64,000 bases of DNA from Ciona savignyi (taxonomy: Eukaryota > Chordata > Ascidiacea > Phlebobranchia > Cionidae). Of this stretch, positions 11,574 through 24,067 are shown in pieces. Both the position numbers and the translations under genes were made by a program. Every line of letters begins with the position of its first letter. Within the stretch, counting starts at the first letter, position 1. The DNA lies in assembly GCA_000149265.1 (NCBI GenBank), contig CH003018.1, forward strand, positions 717,904-781,903, in the 5' to 3' direction. The notes beneath the pieces were generated by a model. The model was not told where the DNA came from. It saw only the letters and a list, made by a program, of their open reading frames with translations, and searched no databases.

Positions 11574-12570
11574 GTTTATGCAGAAATCTTGTAGGCTACA
11601 TATCTGACGTATACGCTTAGTTGTTTAACACAATTTTTCTTATATTGATTTGCGTATAACCACATCGAGTTTAGGAGTTATGGGTAAAGTTTAGTTATGG
11701 ATTCGCAATTAAAACTTAAAGATTTGCTATGGTCGAGATATGCAGAGACTGACAGGTTAGGTGATTCGTCCACGGGAGTTCTTCTTTCGTTAAAAAACAA
11801 ACTGGACATTTACACAGCAATTTAGCTTATTTTAAGCATTGCGCTGAAACCGATACTCCATTTTGAATACTCTTTATGAAATGTTGGTTCGTATGTTAAT
11901 ATATGTGTTTAGACGACACACTTACCCACCAAGCTATTTTTTTATTCACTTAACATTAGAAATGTTGTCTGCTTCACCCCATTTTTTGACAAAAGATTAT
12001 CCGCATAATCTAATCCTAAAAATGTCAAAAATTTTACTCGTTTTATTTATATATTTGCGTGAAGCGCGTTTTATACCTGTACGCAGGAATTTAAACAATT
12101 AGGTAAAAAAGTGTTAGCCAATAATCACCTTATTAAGGTGTGACTTAGAGCGATCGATCCACATGTAGCAGGCCATTTAAAAATGATCTTGTGTCGAGCC
12201 CATGACGAGTTCAATACTTAGCCCGGTAAAAAGTAAAAGAATGACCGCGAGCTTTGCGCTGCGCAAATTAGAGAAAGGCAAATTTAATCGGATGGAGTTG
12301 TGTGTGCAGCAGAGCTTCGTGGTGTGAGTGAGTGAATATAAGAGTAAGCCTAATATTGTTCTTTTTCTGACACATATTTGTAAGAACCAGATAACTGCCT
12401 CAGGCTTACTTACAGACTAGACTAAATTGCAGTCCAGGCGAAATATTCCTGAATTTAAAAACACTTTACAATATGGAACTTTGAACAGAACTGTATAATA
12501 CTAGCCAAGTTGTCGACTATCCCAAAACTGATTTTGCTGGTCGGTCTGGTATTGCTAGATCGTCATCAGT

Positions 12571-15500
12571 ATGTCTTTCAAAGATACAAGAGTAGATGAA
12601 GCTTTTGACAACATGACTATCGACTCAACAGATGCTGATGCAATTTCATCTAAACTTGAACTGCAAGATAGTCAATTGACTGTAGGACAGATTTTTTTTT
12701 TAATATGTAACAGTACTTAATTATGATTAACTTTCAGGACCTGGAACCAACATTACCACCACTACAGCCCAATGAAATGCAAGATATTTTTAAAGACGTT
12801 GTTTTAGATTGGCAAGCGCAAGCAGAGATAACTGAAATGTTGGATATGGCTGACATTGGTAGGTTTTGTATTTTAATACATAAGATGTAAAGACATAAAT
12901 GGATTTTCCTGAAATTACAATATAAGTCGAATAGTCCAACCGGTTAGTCTGATGGTTTGGTGTGACGCCTTTCAACCGAAAGGTTGCAGTTTCCAACTGG
13001 TCGCTAGCTAGTCGGTTGTGTTGTTGGGCAAGGCAATTAACAGAAATTGCCTGAACCCAGCGGATTAATGGGTTCTACTAAATTGAAGGAACAGGTGATT
13101 CATACATAACACACTACAATAGCACCGGTAACCTGACGANNNNNNNNNNNNNNNNNNNNNNNNNNNNNNNNNNNNNNNNNNNNNNNNNNNNNNNNNNNNN
13201 NNNNNNNNNNNNNNNNNNNNNNNNNNNNNNNNNNNNNNNCTAATTATCGTTACCCTTAGCTGTTGTACGAAATACCCTTGAATTTTTACTGATAGATTTA
13301 TGTTTAAAAATTAATTATCTATCAACAAAACCTGTACCAGCTGTATACATTTTATTGAAATTTTCAGATATTACCTTCAAAATACTTAATACCACTGGTA
13401 GCAGTACCATCTAGTATTAAATACTCTAACACGCAGCAGCAGTATCAGTAACTAGCTGTTATGGTACAGTTAAGACTGCTAGTTAATATCGGTACGAATA
13501 TATTAAGAATATGAAATACTTGTAAAAATAGAATGTTATCCCATTGTTTATTTGGAATTTGGAATCTAATCTTCAATGAATTTTTTTCAATGTCAACTTG
13601 GTTAACAAAATTCTAAGAGTATCCCCTCAGAACTTTATGGGGTGGAAGCTATCTAGTATTAAGTCAATTATGTTTTAATAAAACTTGGGAGTTAATGGGT
13701 TACACAAAAACTTTTACAATGTTTAATACTAGGGGTAGGGATGTATTAAGTAGATTTGAACCTCTGGAGATTAATATATAAAAGAGCTGTTTCTATTTAT
13801 TATTTTATATTGTACTAAGACGATGAAAACAATACTGCAGTAAACCATCACCATACAGATTTTTTAATCCCATTTTATAGTAACTATCAGTGCATTACTG
13901 TAAGGTCTGAACTATTACCGTACCCTAACCCTCTGTAATTATAGTAAAACAGTTGCACTTAATAGTTAATGTATGTTCCCTTTTTATTACAATTAAATAA
14001 TGCACTTTTAGTTTTTCAGTTAATTTACAGGTCTCTGGTTGGTCCATCACAACGCAGCCTTTTAAGACAGTTTTACCTCTTAAAATGTTTTTTTTTATAT
14101 AAAATGCATTGTTGTTTTATTTGAAGTGGTCTAAATTATGAACACATTTCCTATATATAATATCAAAAACAAACCTGCAATAGCAATAGTAATCCTACTC
14201 TGAAAATAAGATAATAAAATTAGCTGTGTTAGAACCCTCTTTTGTTGTCAAACGCACTCACCTGGGTTAATAAACGTTTATAGTCAGATATGAATTACTT
14301 ATTTAGTAGAATTTATCTTTGTTATCTATCAAATAACTGGCACCAACAGCCTTTTATTACAATGTGTTTTATTTAAAACTTTGCATACAATATTTAAACA
14401 TTTAACCAGGATGCATGAAGGTAAGGAAAGTTCCCTCTTGCCTGCCATGTCCCCTCTCACACCATCTTTCGCGGAACATGGGTTTTATTATTAGGATGGT
14501 ATTCAACCAAGGACAAAAAAACACATTACATTGTATCTTCATATTTTATCAATGTAATTTTCCTTTCGGCAGAGGACAATACATATGTGGGGCAATGGAA
14601 TCAATTTGAGCGTTTATCATCAATTCGAAACAAAGTAGTTGAGAGCATGATTTACAAATATTGCCAAGAGACCCCAATGTTAAAATTTCGTATCATGTTT
14701 GCTGATGTCATTGAATCAAAGTGTTGGTAAGTTAAGCATTAGTTTTATGAGATTGTTTAAGTCTAAGTCAGGGCTCGGCAATGTTTTGCACTGATAAAGC
14801 CATTTTAAGCAAAACTATTTTCGCAATAAAAGGAAATTTAACACTGTGTGAGATAAAGACGTGTATGTTCTTCTGTTTGTTTTAATCATGCATGGGTATA
14901 AACTTATTAAGCGGTCGCTACAGTAGCATAACAATTAAAAGGAGCCTTATCACAAGAATAAACAAGTCACAGGTTGCCGACCCCTGGTCTAGGTGTTTTC
15001 TTCGCAATATTTTACATTTTATTCATTCGTTACTTTTTGTCCAAAAATAGTAATTATTTTAACATGGGGTAGAAAAGCAAAAGTTCCTGTTTTTTTTATT
15101 AAATGGTAAAAGAAAATGCAAAAAAACATCAAACAAAACATACTTACTGGTAAATAATAAAAAAATTCACTGATGAAAATTAAATTTCATGTCTATAAGA
15201 TTAGTGGCGGTATAGGTGACTTTTAATTAGATGTTACAGCCCTATTTTTCAACCATCCCTTTATAGTAGAGTTCTATTAGAGTGGCTATTTAATATATAG
15301 GTTACGACAAACTTCACCCATATAATTTGTTTTGTCTCCCTTTTTAAATGTTAATTTTGTGTGTGAGACTCACTTTTTCCCGCTATTGGCAGGCAGTTGA
15401 TTGACACGAATGACTGTCAGCCGGGCGGGATTAATCTGAGACGGGCAAGTACCATCGTCTCTTGTTTGCAAGATGCAGTTGCTAGTCGTTTAAATGACAG

Positions 15501-18500
15501 TTACATGCAAATCCGAGTGCCAATTGATGGAGGGAGGGGAGGGAACTTGTTATCTGTAAAGGTCAAATCAGAGCTTCTAATGTGGGAACAGGAATTACGG
15601 GTGAGGACTTCGAATCTTGATTCGTATTTCAAACTGGTTGGTGGCAGTTTAGTGCACTTAAGCAACAACGACTAATGTTACAATTGTTTCCTCACCGCAT
15701 GTTCACTTTTGTACAGACAGTGCTAACCAATTCAGATTGGAAGCCAGACCTAATAGTGTCATAGCAACAACAGCTAGATCATATTCAGAATTTATAAATA
15801 AAAACGAGAATCAACATAAATGTGTTACAGATACAAGAAAAGTTAAGAATAGTGGTTGATATGTTGCACTTTATTTATTAACAATAGAGTAAAATATAAA
15901 ACTATCAATTTTGTTTTTTCTTGCTGTTTATTTTTTTTAAACTTTTTGCCTATACAGCATTTAAAAAATAACTTCGTATTATATAAATTAACCAAAGTAT
16001 TTCTGTGTTTGGATTACATACAAAAAGACAACCAAAAAATTATAATATATCGTAATTTAACAAGTTTATTTTAACAAGCCAGAATAATAAATATCATCTT
16101 AATGAAAGGTTTCGTGTAACTGCTTATTCAATTAACAATTAATTAATCTGTGGTGATGTGTCGCTGTTTATATAGAGGTATTTTATTTCTCCTGTATAAA
16201 CAGTAGCACTTTAGCGTAGCTTAAGGTTTTTTGCTAAGACCATTATCCAACTTCTTGCATTAACACATTTTATTGTAGCTTGGTGAGTATAAAAAAGAAT
16301 TACGTTTAATTAAAGGATTTAGGGCTTTGTTGTATATAAAATGCTTAAGTACACATTTTATGGCGCAACTTGTGCTGTTGACTCAAATATATCTGAACCG
16401 ACCTTGTTGAATTAGTGACCTATTTATACCAATGGAATATTTAGAATAAACTACTTTCAGTAATCTCCATTGTAAACATTATATATTTTGGTAAAATAGT
16501 GAAACGTTGCCTATTATTAAAACTCGGTTGAAAGTAATTGTTATTCCCGCAAATTATTTGCATTGGCTTGGTCTTTATTTGTTGCCGTAAAATATCTCGC
16601 AAAGTATTAAAACACTTGGTCTAAAGCAAGGAGTAGGAAACATAGGAAGCACTCTGCATATTGGTTTGCTATTTGCATATTCAAAGAATTTTCATCATTA
16701 TCTTTAGCTTTTTCTCCAAGCATAACATGTCCAATGATGGTGCACCACACTTTAATTAAATACTATGCATAATTTTTGGCGTTGTAGTTATGTCCTTGGC
16801 AATAAACTTGGTTGACTTCGCATGAAACAATTTGATTAATGGTTTAAAATAAAATTATATGTGTGTTTACATCATACACTGCAAAATCTCTAGTAACCTG
16901 ATTGATATGAGATAATCCAACGCTTTCTCATGAGATAGGGCCGCTTGCGTTTTCCGATTTAAGGTCATAAAACATTAATATTGTGTGAGAAAATAGCTTA
17001 CACTTTTTAATTACATACATAGTGTATAGGAAAGTATTCTTCCAATAACAATTAGTCATTTAATGCTAACAGTGTATCGTCAATCTAAATATAATTTAAA
17101 ATGTTTCAATATGTCCATATCCATCCACCGATTATGTGCTACATAATTTATTGAAAGTACCTTAACGAGCACTTTATGCGACTCAATATTATGCTTTCTA
17201 TGGAGTGACTACCTTAATTGATTATGCGAGGCAGGCTAAATAATTTGAATACACTGCAAACAAAACCTGCAGATATGTTGGTCAGGGCATCAGTTGACAG
17301 GCTAGTTTCAGCATGTTTATGCATCCGTACTTATGTGTTTGTAGCAGACAATGTTCCACTGGATGATGTTGTGGAAATAGGATACTTGGGTCACTAAAAG
17401 TGTTGTTAGTCGAAACTGGACCAAAGCTGTTTAGATAGAGATTTTTGTCAGAGACCTTTGGTTTTATTGAAACAGCTCTTGTGTGTTTGCAAAGATAGTG
17501 ATATTTAAAATTGGACAAACATTAATCAAGGCTGGTGACAAAATGATGTTATTTACCTATTTCCAAGAACATAACTGATTTGTTTTTAAGAAATATAATT
17601 ATATTTGTTGAATTATATATATAGGTTTTCGGAAAATACCATAATCAGAAAACTTTTTGTTTGACTAAACATAACTTACCAACCATATGTGATATTATAG
17701 CAAGATTTGTATTTTCTTTGTTTAAACCTTCTGATGTTGTGGAAGACTGTATAACAATTTAAGATGTGTTTTTTATAGAGCCGGTATAGTCAACAGCCAA
17801 TGGAACTAGTGCAGGTGATGCAAAAAATGTTGAAAAGAGAACAATATATCCTTGAAATGGCTGAAAAGGTAAACAATTCGATTGTGTTCGAACCATGACG
17901 TTAAGTTGATTTCATGCAGCTGCCGATGTGTACCAACGAGCAGCCGCATAATGGGGCTGGGACAGCTCATCCAACCGGTGCTGGATTGCAGAAACATGAA
18001 CCAATGCATGAACTTGGTCGTGTGCAGTATATCATAAGGGTATACTATACAATTATTTTCTGATTTCTCCCGAGGTTAAATTGGAATACTTTTTTGAAGG
18101 ATTTAAATCAAATGGAGATTCAAAGCCGAGAGATAACAGAGCGTTTGGAACGAATGGTTGGAGAATACCAGCAGCTTCACTTATGCACCGGTGGAAACTG
18201 TATGTACTATGTACTCATCTTTGTTATATAGTTTATCGACTCTGATTACCATTGGATATAGTGCAAGTATTGGACTCGTATGACCCTCTGATGATTGCCA
18301 GTAATGACGAGCGCAGAACATGGAAAACTATCACAGATTTGCGTGATTCACTTGTTCAAACAAGACAGGTCGGTTCACTGTTTACCTAACCAAAAATCAC
18401 ATATGGTAATTACCTGCTCGCCACAGCTGCTCATACACGAGTATCATAAAGATAGACTGGTGGAACAACTACAGTCTCTTTTACGCCGGATTAAATGTGA

Positions 18501-21214
18501 GTTGGCGGAATGGAAGCGAGCAGAAGCTTACCTGAGCAACGGGAAACACATACCGGATAGTTCTGATATTGATCAATTGGAAGATTGGTGAGCATGCGAC
18601 CGCACTGAATATGGCTTTGACATTTTTCTTTTCAAATCTTATTGTTGTGTTCCGCATAACAGTTGCAAACCGCTCGCGAAGCTTATTCTGCAAAGTCTCG
18701 AGCAGATATTGAAGTTACAGCACATTGAAGTTGACAATATAGTAAAGGAACAAGAAAACATGAAATTGCTTGATTATTTGCGGCAACATTACGAAAGTTT
18801 GGCTAAAGACCTGGTTGAAAAGTATGTACAATAAATTTCTATTACTTATCCGTAAAAGCATTCATAACGTACTTTATTATATGCAGTTCATTGGTGGTAG
18901 AGAAGCAGCCGCCTCAAGTTCTAATGAAAGACAAAAAGTTCATGTGTCAGCTGCGACACCTAGTGGCGGATGGATTATCTATTCATCAGGTGACATTTGT
19001 CAGAATTAAAAGTTTACAATTGTTAGTTTTACAATTTTTTTTCTTTTCAGTTTCGCTTCGACACACAAGTACAACTTGTAAACACAGAGGCAGTGTGTGC
19101 AATAGTTGATGGTGGACCCACAACACCAATGTAAATTAATCGTTATTAAACTATTGCTTATTTTCCATCCAAGATTATCTCTTTTTGTAGAAAACCGTCG
19201 GGCAGAATTGTCAACCACTCCGCCAAGTCGGACTTCGTGGAACAGACGAAGCAACTACACGTTCACATGAGAAATATGGTAGGACACACCAGTTTCCTTG
19301 TATTGACCCATATTTTCCCATTATAGCAACCAAGTACATTCACAGAGCTTAAGCATGCGTCAGCGCGGCGACCGTGGTAGGGCGGATTGTGTGGCCGAAG
19401 AAAAATTCTGCATGGTTTTCCGTGCTTTTATTTCGTTAAGATTTCCCTCGAAAGCTGAATATGATGTCATCGCACAGGTATTTCGTTACATATTTTCAGT
19501 TGTTTACGCACACGGAGATGTTAACCAAAAAGCTTTTAAATCTTTTTAGACATTTTCTCTTCCGATTGTCGTGATATCGCATGGCAAGCAAGAAGCCGAC
19601 GCACAAGCAACTATATTCTGGGATAATGCTTTCTCAGAATCGGTCAGAACGCTTCTCCGTACTGTGACTGTAAACGTAGTAACGTATTCCCGCTGTTTTA
19701 GGTCCGACGGCCGTTCGAAGTCCCGGACAGTGTCCCGTGGAACTGGATATTGGATGGTCTAAACTGCCTGTGGAAGAAGGAATGCGAAAAGGATCCAGGA
19801 GGCGCAACTTCCGAAGGTATAGGACTTACTCACGAAGCAAAGAAATATCTCACAGTAAAACTACTCGGTAAGACTTATTACTACTAAAGGTTATAGTATT
19901 TTTTTTATATCATTGACCGCCAAATATTAAACTGGTAACATATTGCGCTACCACGGAACTAATAGGTTTCTCGTTATAACGAATTGTAAAAATATTTTCT
20001 TAGGAACGGACTCGGTGGATCCCCTCACACACGTGTCCTGGCGTCAATTCAACCGCGAAAACCTTCCAGGAAAAGGTTTCACGTTTTGGACTTGGTTCTT
20101 TAAAATAATGGAACTTGTATCCAGTCCATACGTACGAAAATTCTGGAATCTTCGGTGAGTTGCCGTATAACTTGTGTACATGTCTTTATTGGTGAAATTA
20201 GGTAACATTTCCAATTGACCTGATATTGTAGGTGTCTTTACGTATTTGTAACCTACTTTGACCATCCAGTGATAATAGACGATTATCCGATGATAACAGA
20301 CGATACGCACGATGGTCATCAACTGTGTTTTAAAACCCTTGTTAATTTGGGGACAATTAGCTGATTTAAAATTTACTAGTCATACACACCTTGTCGACTA
20401 GTTTAAATAATAGTATGCTTGATGGTTAATATAAACAAATATGCGTTCGGGAAGTGCCTTGCGTCGTTGAAATTCAATATCCATTAAACATTGACATTGT
20501 TGTTTCACGGTGACCGCAACGTCTGTTTGGTTGTAATGACAATATTAACCACCGGTTGTTGTTTGTAAGAAAACGTGTCATTTGTGAAAAACGACAATTG
20601 GATCACGTAATATATGATACAGATACATAACTGGCTTCATCGGAAAAACGGAGTGCCAGAACTTCCTTCTGACGTGTCCCCTTGGCGCCTTCATGTTTCG
20701 TTTCAGCGATTCTCAGCTCGGTGCAATCTCAATATCGTGTTACACTTACTGCGAGAAAAACCGTGAGTGCGTTGTCACGTGATAATTCCATATTAATATT
20801 ATGAATACCAGAGCGAAACGAAGTGGGTCACCTAGAGCCGGACACCATAAAGAAATTGCAGACCAGAAGCTTGCCGGACATGGTCAAAGACCTCGACTAT
20901 TTGCTTTATCTCGGTGCTGATATCCCCAAACATCAAGCATTCGGTCCTTACTACACGCCCGAGTACCCTCGTAAGATAATACATTGGTACAGTCGGTGTT
21001 TTATTCTTATATCTTGCTATGTTCAGGCAATAACACTTGCGGCAAAAACGATTATTGGCCTAAAGGAATCCAAGTGGTGACAAAGAATAAGGACTCGTCC
21101 AGCTTCCACGATTTAAAGCACTCCCCCGTATCCTCTGACATGGGAGCTCATGTTCATTTCAAATCATCGATGTCGCCCACAGGGTTCGGGTCGCCAGGTT
21201 GGTTTCAAATTTAA
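12571..21214 (+). CDS. STAT: STAT transcription factor, STAT5/6 type
   Basis: STATs are latent cytoplasmic factors activated by JAK tyrosine phosphorylation. Twenty exons keep phase (12571-12681, 12738-12858, 14573-14726, 15393-15600, 17779-17868, 17920-18039, 18100-18199, 18262-18368, 18427-18587, 18663-18821, 18887-18989, 19051-19130, 19191-19278, 19346-19477, 19550-19642, 19702-19867, 20004-20154, 20623-20762, 20812-20970, 21027-21214), about 876 aa. Order: a novel extension of about 78 residues; N-domain ([10 protein letters not shown]...[10 protein letters not shown]); coiled coil; DNA-binding region with [12 protein letters not shown] and [11 protein letters not shown]; linker ([18 protein letters not shown]); SH2 with the phosphotyrosine-binding Arg in [11 protein letters not shown]; tail Tyr in [12 protein letters not shown], aligned with the STAT5 site. 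The acidic C-terminal activation domain is short, or continues in an exon not found (a possible donor is at 21197). Confidence 0.93.
12932..13139 (+). repeat. tRNA-headed SINE copy, cut by assembly gap
   Basis: Head 'ccggttagtctgatggtt', B-box-like 'aaggttgcagtttccaa', middle 'gggttctactaaattgaagg' and 'cacactacaatagcaccgg'. The sequence runs straight into the N block, so the tail is missing. It lies in STAT intron 2. Confidence 0.85.
13140..13239. other. Assembly gap of 100 N
   Basis: Exactly 100 N, the usual placeholder for a gap of unknown size. It lies within STAT intron 2; the exons on either side join in phase without needing an extra exon inside it. Confidence 0.99.
14769..14986. mobile_element. 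hAT-type MITE (218 bp)
   Basis: The ends are CAGGGCTCGGCAA and TTGCCGACCCCTG, imperfect inverted repeats of the hAT form. Flanking 8-bp repeats are gtctaagt (14761-14768) and gtctaggt (14987-14994), 7 of 8 identical. It lies in STAT intron 3. A related left end occurs near 34053. Confidence 0.8.
15601..17778 (+). other. STAT intron 4 (2.2 kb)
   Basis: AT-rich sequence without recognisable exons or repeats on either strand. The donor is gtgagg after the exon ending MWEQELR, and the acceptor is ttttttatag. Confidence 0.6.
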
Positions 21215-24067
21215 TATATAAACAAAGCACATTTAACTAGGGTATTTTTCAAAGAGAAAGAAAAAAAGAAAGAGGGGTAGAAAGAGTATATATACTGTTG
21301 TAGTAAACTTATTATTAGGGAATCGCCAAACATTTATTATCTATGCCAGCCCGTTACCAGGATAGTCTAATGACCCGAGAGTACAGTAACTGATGTAATT
21401 AATTTTCATATCAACATGGTGATAAAAGATTGGTCTCCCTCTCACGATCGCGTGTCACCAACATCGTTAATCAATACAAAGTTTATTCTCTGACTTGATT
21501 GATGGTCGGCCTCACGATTTATAATAAAGAAATAAACGTTTATTCTCTGAATATTATTGTTTTGCCCTGGGCGCGTTCGCATGAGTCATCAAAAAGATAG
21601 ACACGACTGAGTCTATCTACCAGGTGTGCACTAAGGCCAAACAAGTCATAGCAAAGATTAAGTAATATACCAGAAATAGTGCAAATTTGTTTACTTGGTA
21701 CGAACTGCAAATAAAAGAGTCCAAACCGACTTCGTGTCCCCGTCTATTGCGCGGTGTATTTAAAATTGGCAATTTAAAAAAAATAATTTTGGACCTTTCA
21801 AACTCTTAAACGGGCAATACTGAAAAACGTGGCACCTACGCACCGATAAAAAAACGCTTAAGAAAAGTTTGTGCTGCACAAGATATTATGTCGATTTGGA
21901 CTTACGCTATGAATCACGACTCTCTCGTTTCAATTGCGAGAAGAGAGGTATATGTAGTCGATTTGCAGTGGATATTGTAAAAGCATTTATGTTTGTACTG
22001 CGAACTATAAACATAGAGCATTGTTTTACTTTAAACCTTTGACAGCCGGCCCAATATCCCCGCTCAACATGTTGTCGCCACATTCGTCGTCCAACGCAGA
22101 AGAATGAATGATCCATGTGACCATTACGCCACACCATTCCAAATGTTGTAAACCACCAAAAAGACTGTGTATTTGTATTTTGTAAATATAATTGTTGCAA
22201 TCGATCTTCTATCCGTACCATGTTTTAGCATTATCAATTATAAAGAACTCTCGTTTTAATCTTACTTAACACTTTTACTTTCTATTTTTTTTGTTATTTT
22301 TTTGTGTTTTTTTTCATTTCCTCGTGTCTCCGAATAAAAGTTCCGCCGCAGTAAAGCGCAGTTTAATCAATCACGTTTTCCGTTCCATGGAATGAATCGT
22401 AGATTTTACCCGTATCTGCCAATGTATGTTGCACTGCATCGCTATTTTTGCAATATTAACGTGGATGTTTTTGTGTGTTTGTAAAGATGTAAATATAATC
22501 GATTTCATCGTGATAACTGTCTCTGATGAATTAGTAACTATATACCACAGAAAGTGTACTAACAAAACATAGAGCCCAAAAAAAAGTTTTATTGTGAGCA
22601 GAAAAAGCACCGGTTACATTTTACCACACTATATATTACCAAATTCTGAATAAACAAGGGTTGTTTACGTCAACGGATAGAAAACAGTGACGGGTTTCCC
22701 GCCACCATTATTTATTTATTTATTTATCCTTTCAGGTCTCTCAACTCTATCAGTTTTGCTTATATATACAACAACTAGTAACAAAATATTCCCACGATAA
22801 ATGGGTTAACTTTGTTCTCTGTTTTGTATTAGTATAGAAATGGTTTTAACATCCAGCAAACAGGCCAAATTAAATGGTGCGTGCAATTTTGGTTACTACG
22901 AGAACACTGCAGAAATATAGTTTATTACAGTGCTTTTTAACCAAGTGTATTGTACACCCAAGGTTCTGCCTTTTAAAGGGTGTAAAACATCAGAAAAAAT
23001 GTAGTAAATATACCTTATAACATGTGGTACTGTATTATTATAAAATTACAGAACTATTATTCTAGATAATCTCGTCAATAGCTAAAGGCTTTTCTATGCA
23101 ATCTCATCAGTATTAATTAAATACACCAATGTGGTGCTTAATTACGATGGTTAACACTCTCTTGATCTAGATGCAGGTGATTCTATTACGCCATTGTCTG
23201 TTTAATATATAGTGCAGTTTATTTCTAACGGCGATGAAACATGCCTAAAACCGTTTTTCGGTATACGACGAAGGACAGTGATTGGAAATAAAATGTGCGA
23301 TAACAGGAAACGTCATCGAATTACAATAACACAACTAAATGATCTATCGAAACGTAATGCATGTGCAATTCTTCAATTTAAAGTGAAACAACCAATCGTG
23401 TGTTTGGGGGTTACCCAGATATGCAGAATTTGTGGATTAAACAGAACCGAGTGTAGCATTGGCCATTCTCGTATCTTCCATCAACGATCTTTGAACTGAA
23501 TTCTTATGATGGCGCATTTGTCGATACTGCCTTCCAATCTGTAAAATGTAATTATAGCACATCACTTAATATATACATAAACTTTGTGTGCAGCTGGATG
23601 GGAAAGAATTCTCCTGTCTATTCCATAGGGTTATAGAAACTTACCATAGAATGAAGAGCTTTTGCGACGTGTTAATTATTTATTTATTTTTTATAATTAA
23701 TCTATTATGGGCTCGTCGCTTAAATCGGTTTTTATATAGAAATTCGTATAGTTACTGGTAGCATTAACTATTCGGCCACACGAGAACTTTCCAACGTTTT
23801 TATTATGTAATATTATTTTACTTTCATGCTGCTGAAGCACGACGCCGTAAGTTAAGTGTGTAAGATGTAGTTTGTGCAATCCTTATCACTGGTGTTGCTC
23901 TATGCCTATACGCATTTCTTATTTGCTAATCACGGGCTTCGTATTGTTTTTCTTGTGCATTTTAATTGCATCTATACACTCGTGTTCGTTGGGAACTTAT
24001 GTAAAGTTGGCATGATGATTTATTTGTGATTTACTGTGGTATAAAATTGCTGATATTAATTCCGAGT
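21215..24067. other. Intergenic region between STAT and the VWA gene
   Basis: Convergent 3' ends, with the STAT polyA signal near 21523. Two moderately long open frames (21907-22221 minus, 23212-23499 plus) show no family motif, splice support or codon pattern I trust. Short ATTT repeats occur near 22706-22726. Confidence 0.5.
21523..21528 (+). terminator. Candidate STAT polyadenylation signal
   Basis: AATAAA 309 nt after the stop, followed by a second copy a few bases on (aaagaaataaacg). Confidence 0.4.

Larger units (their letters stand above)
10898..12570. other. Intergenic region, PGAP1 to STAT
   Basis: Contains the PGAP1 3' UTR, a decayed hAT transposase fragment (11215-11573, minus) and the STAT 5' flank. 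The 79-codon frame at 11863-12102 is AT-driven with no recognisable motif and was not called. Confidence 0.6.

Noticed and set aside
11863-12102. 79-codon hydrophobic open frame
   Set aside because: Phe/Leu/Ile-rich translation of T-rich DNA; no supporting signal.
21907-22221. 104-codon open frame on the minus strand in the STAT-VWA gap
   Set aside because: No recognisable motif, no splice context, and composition like surrounding AT-rich DNA. Kept only as unassigned.
23212-23499. 95-codon open frame on the plus strand with several Cys
   Set aside because: The CRICGLN-like string suggested a zinc finger, but Cys/His spacing does not form a complete finger and no flanking exon was found.
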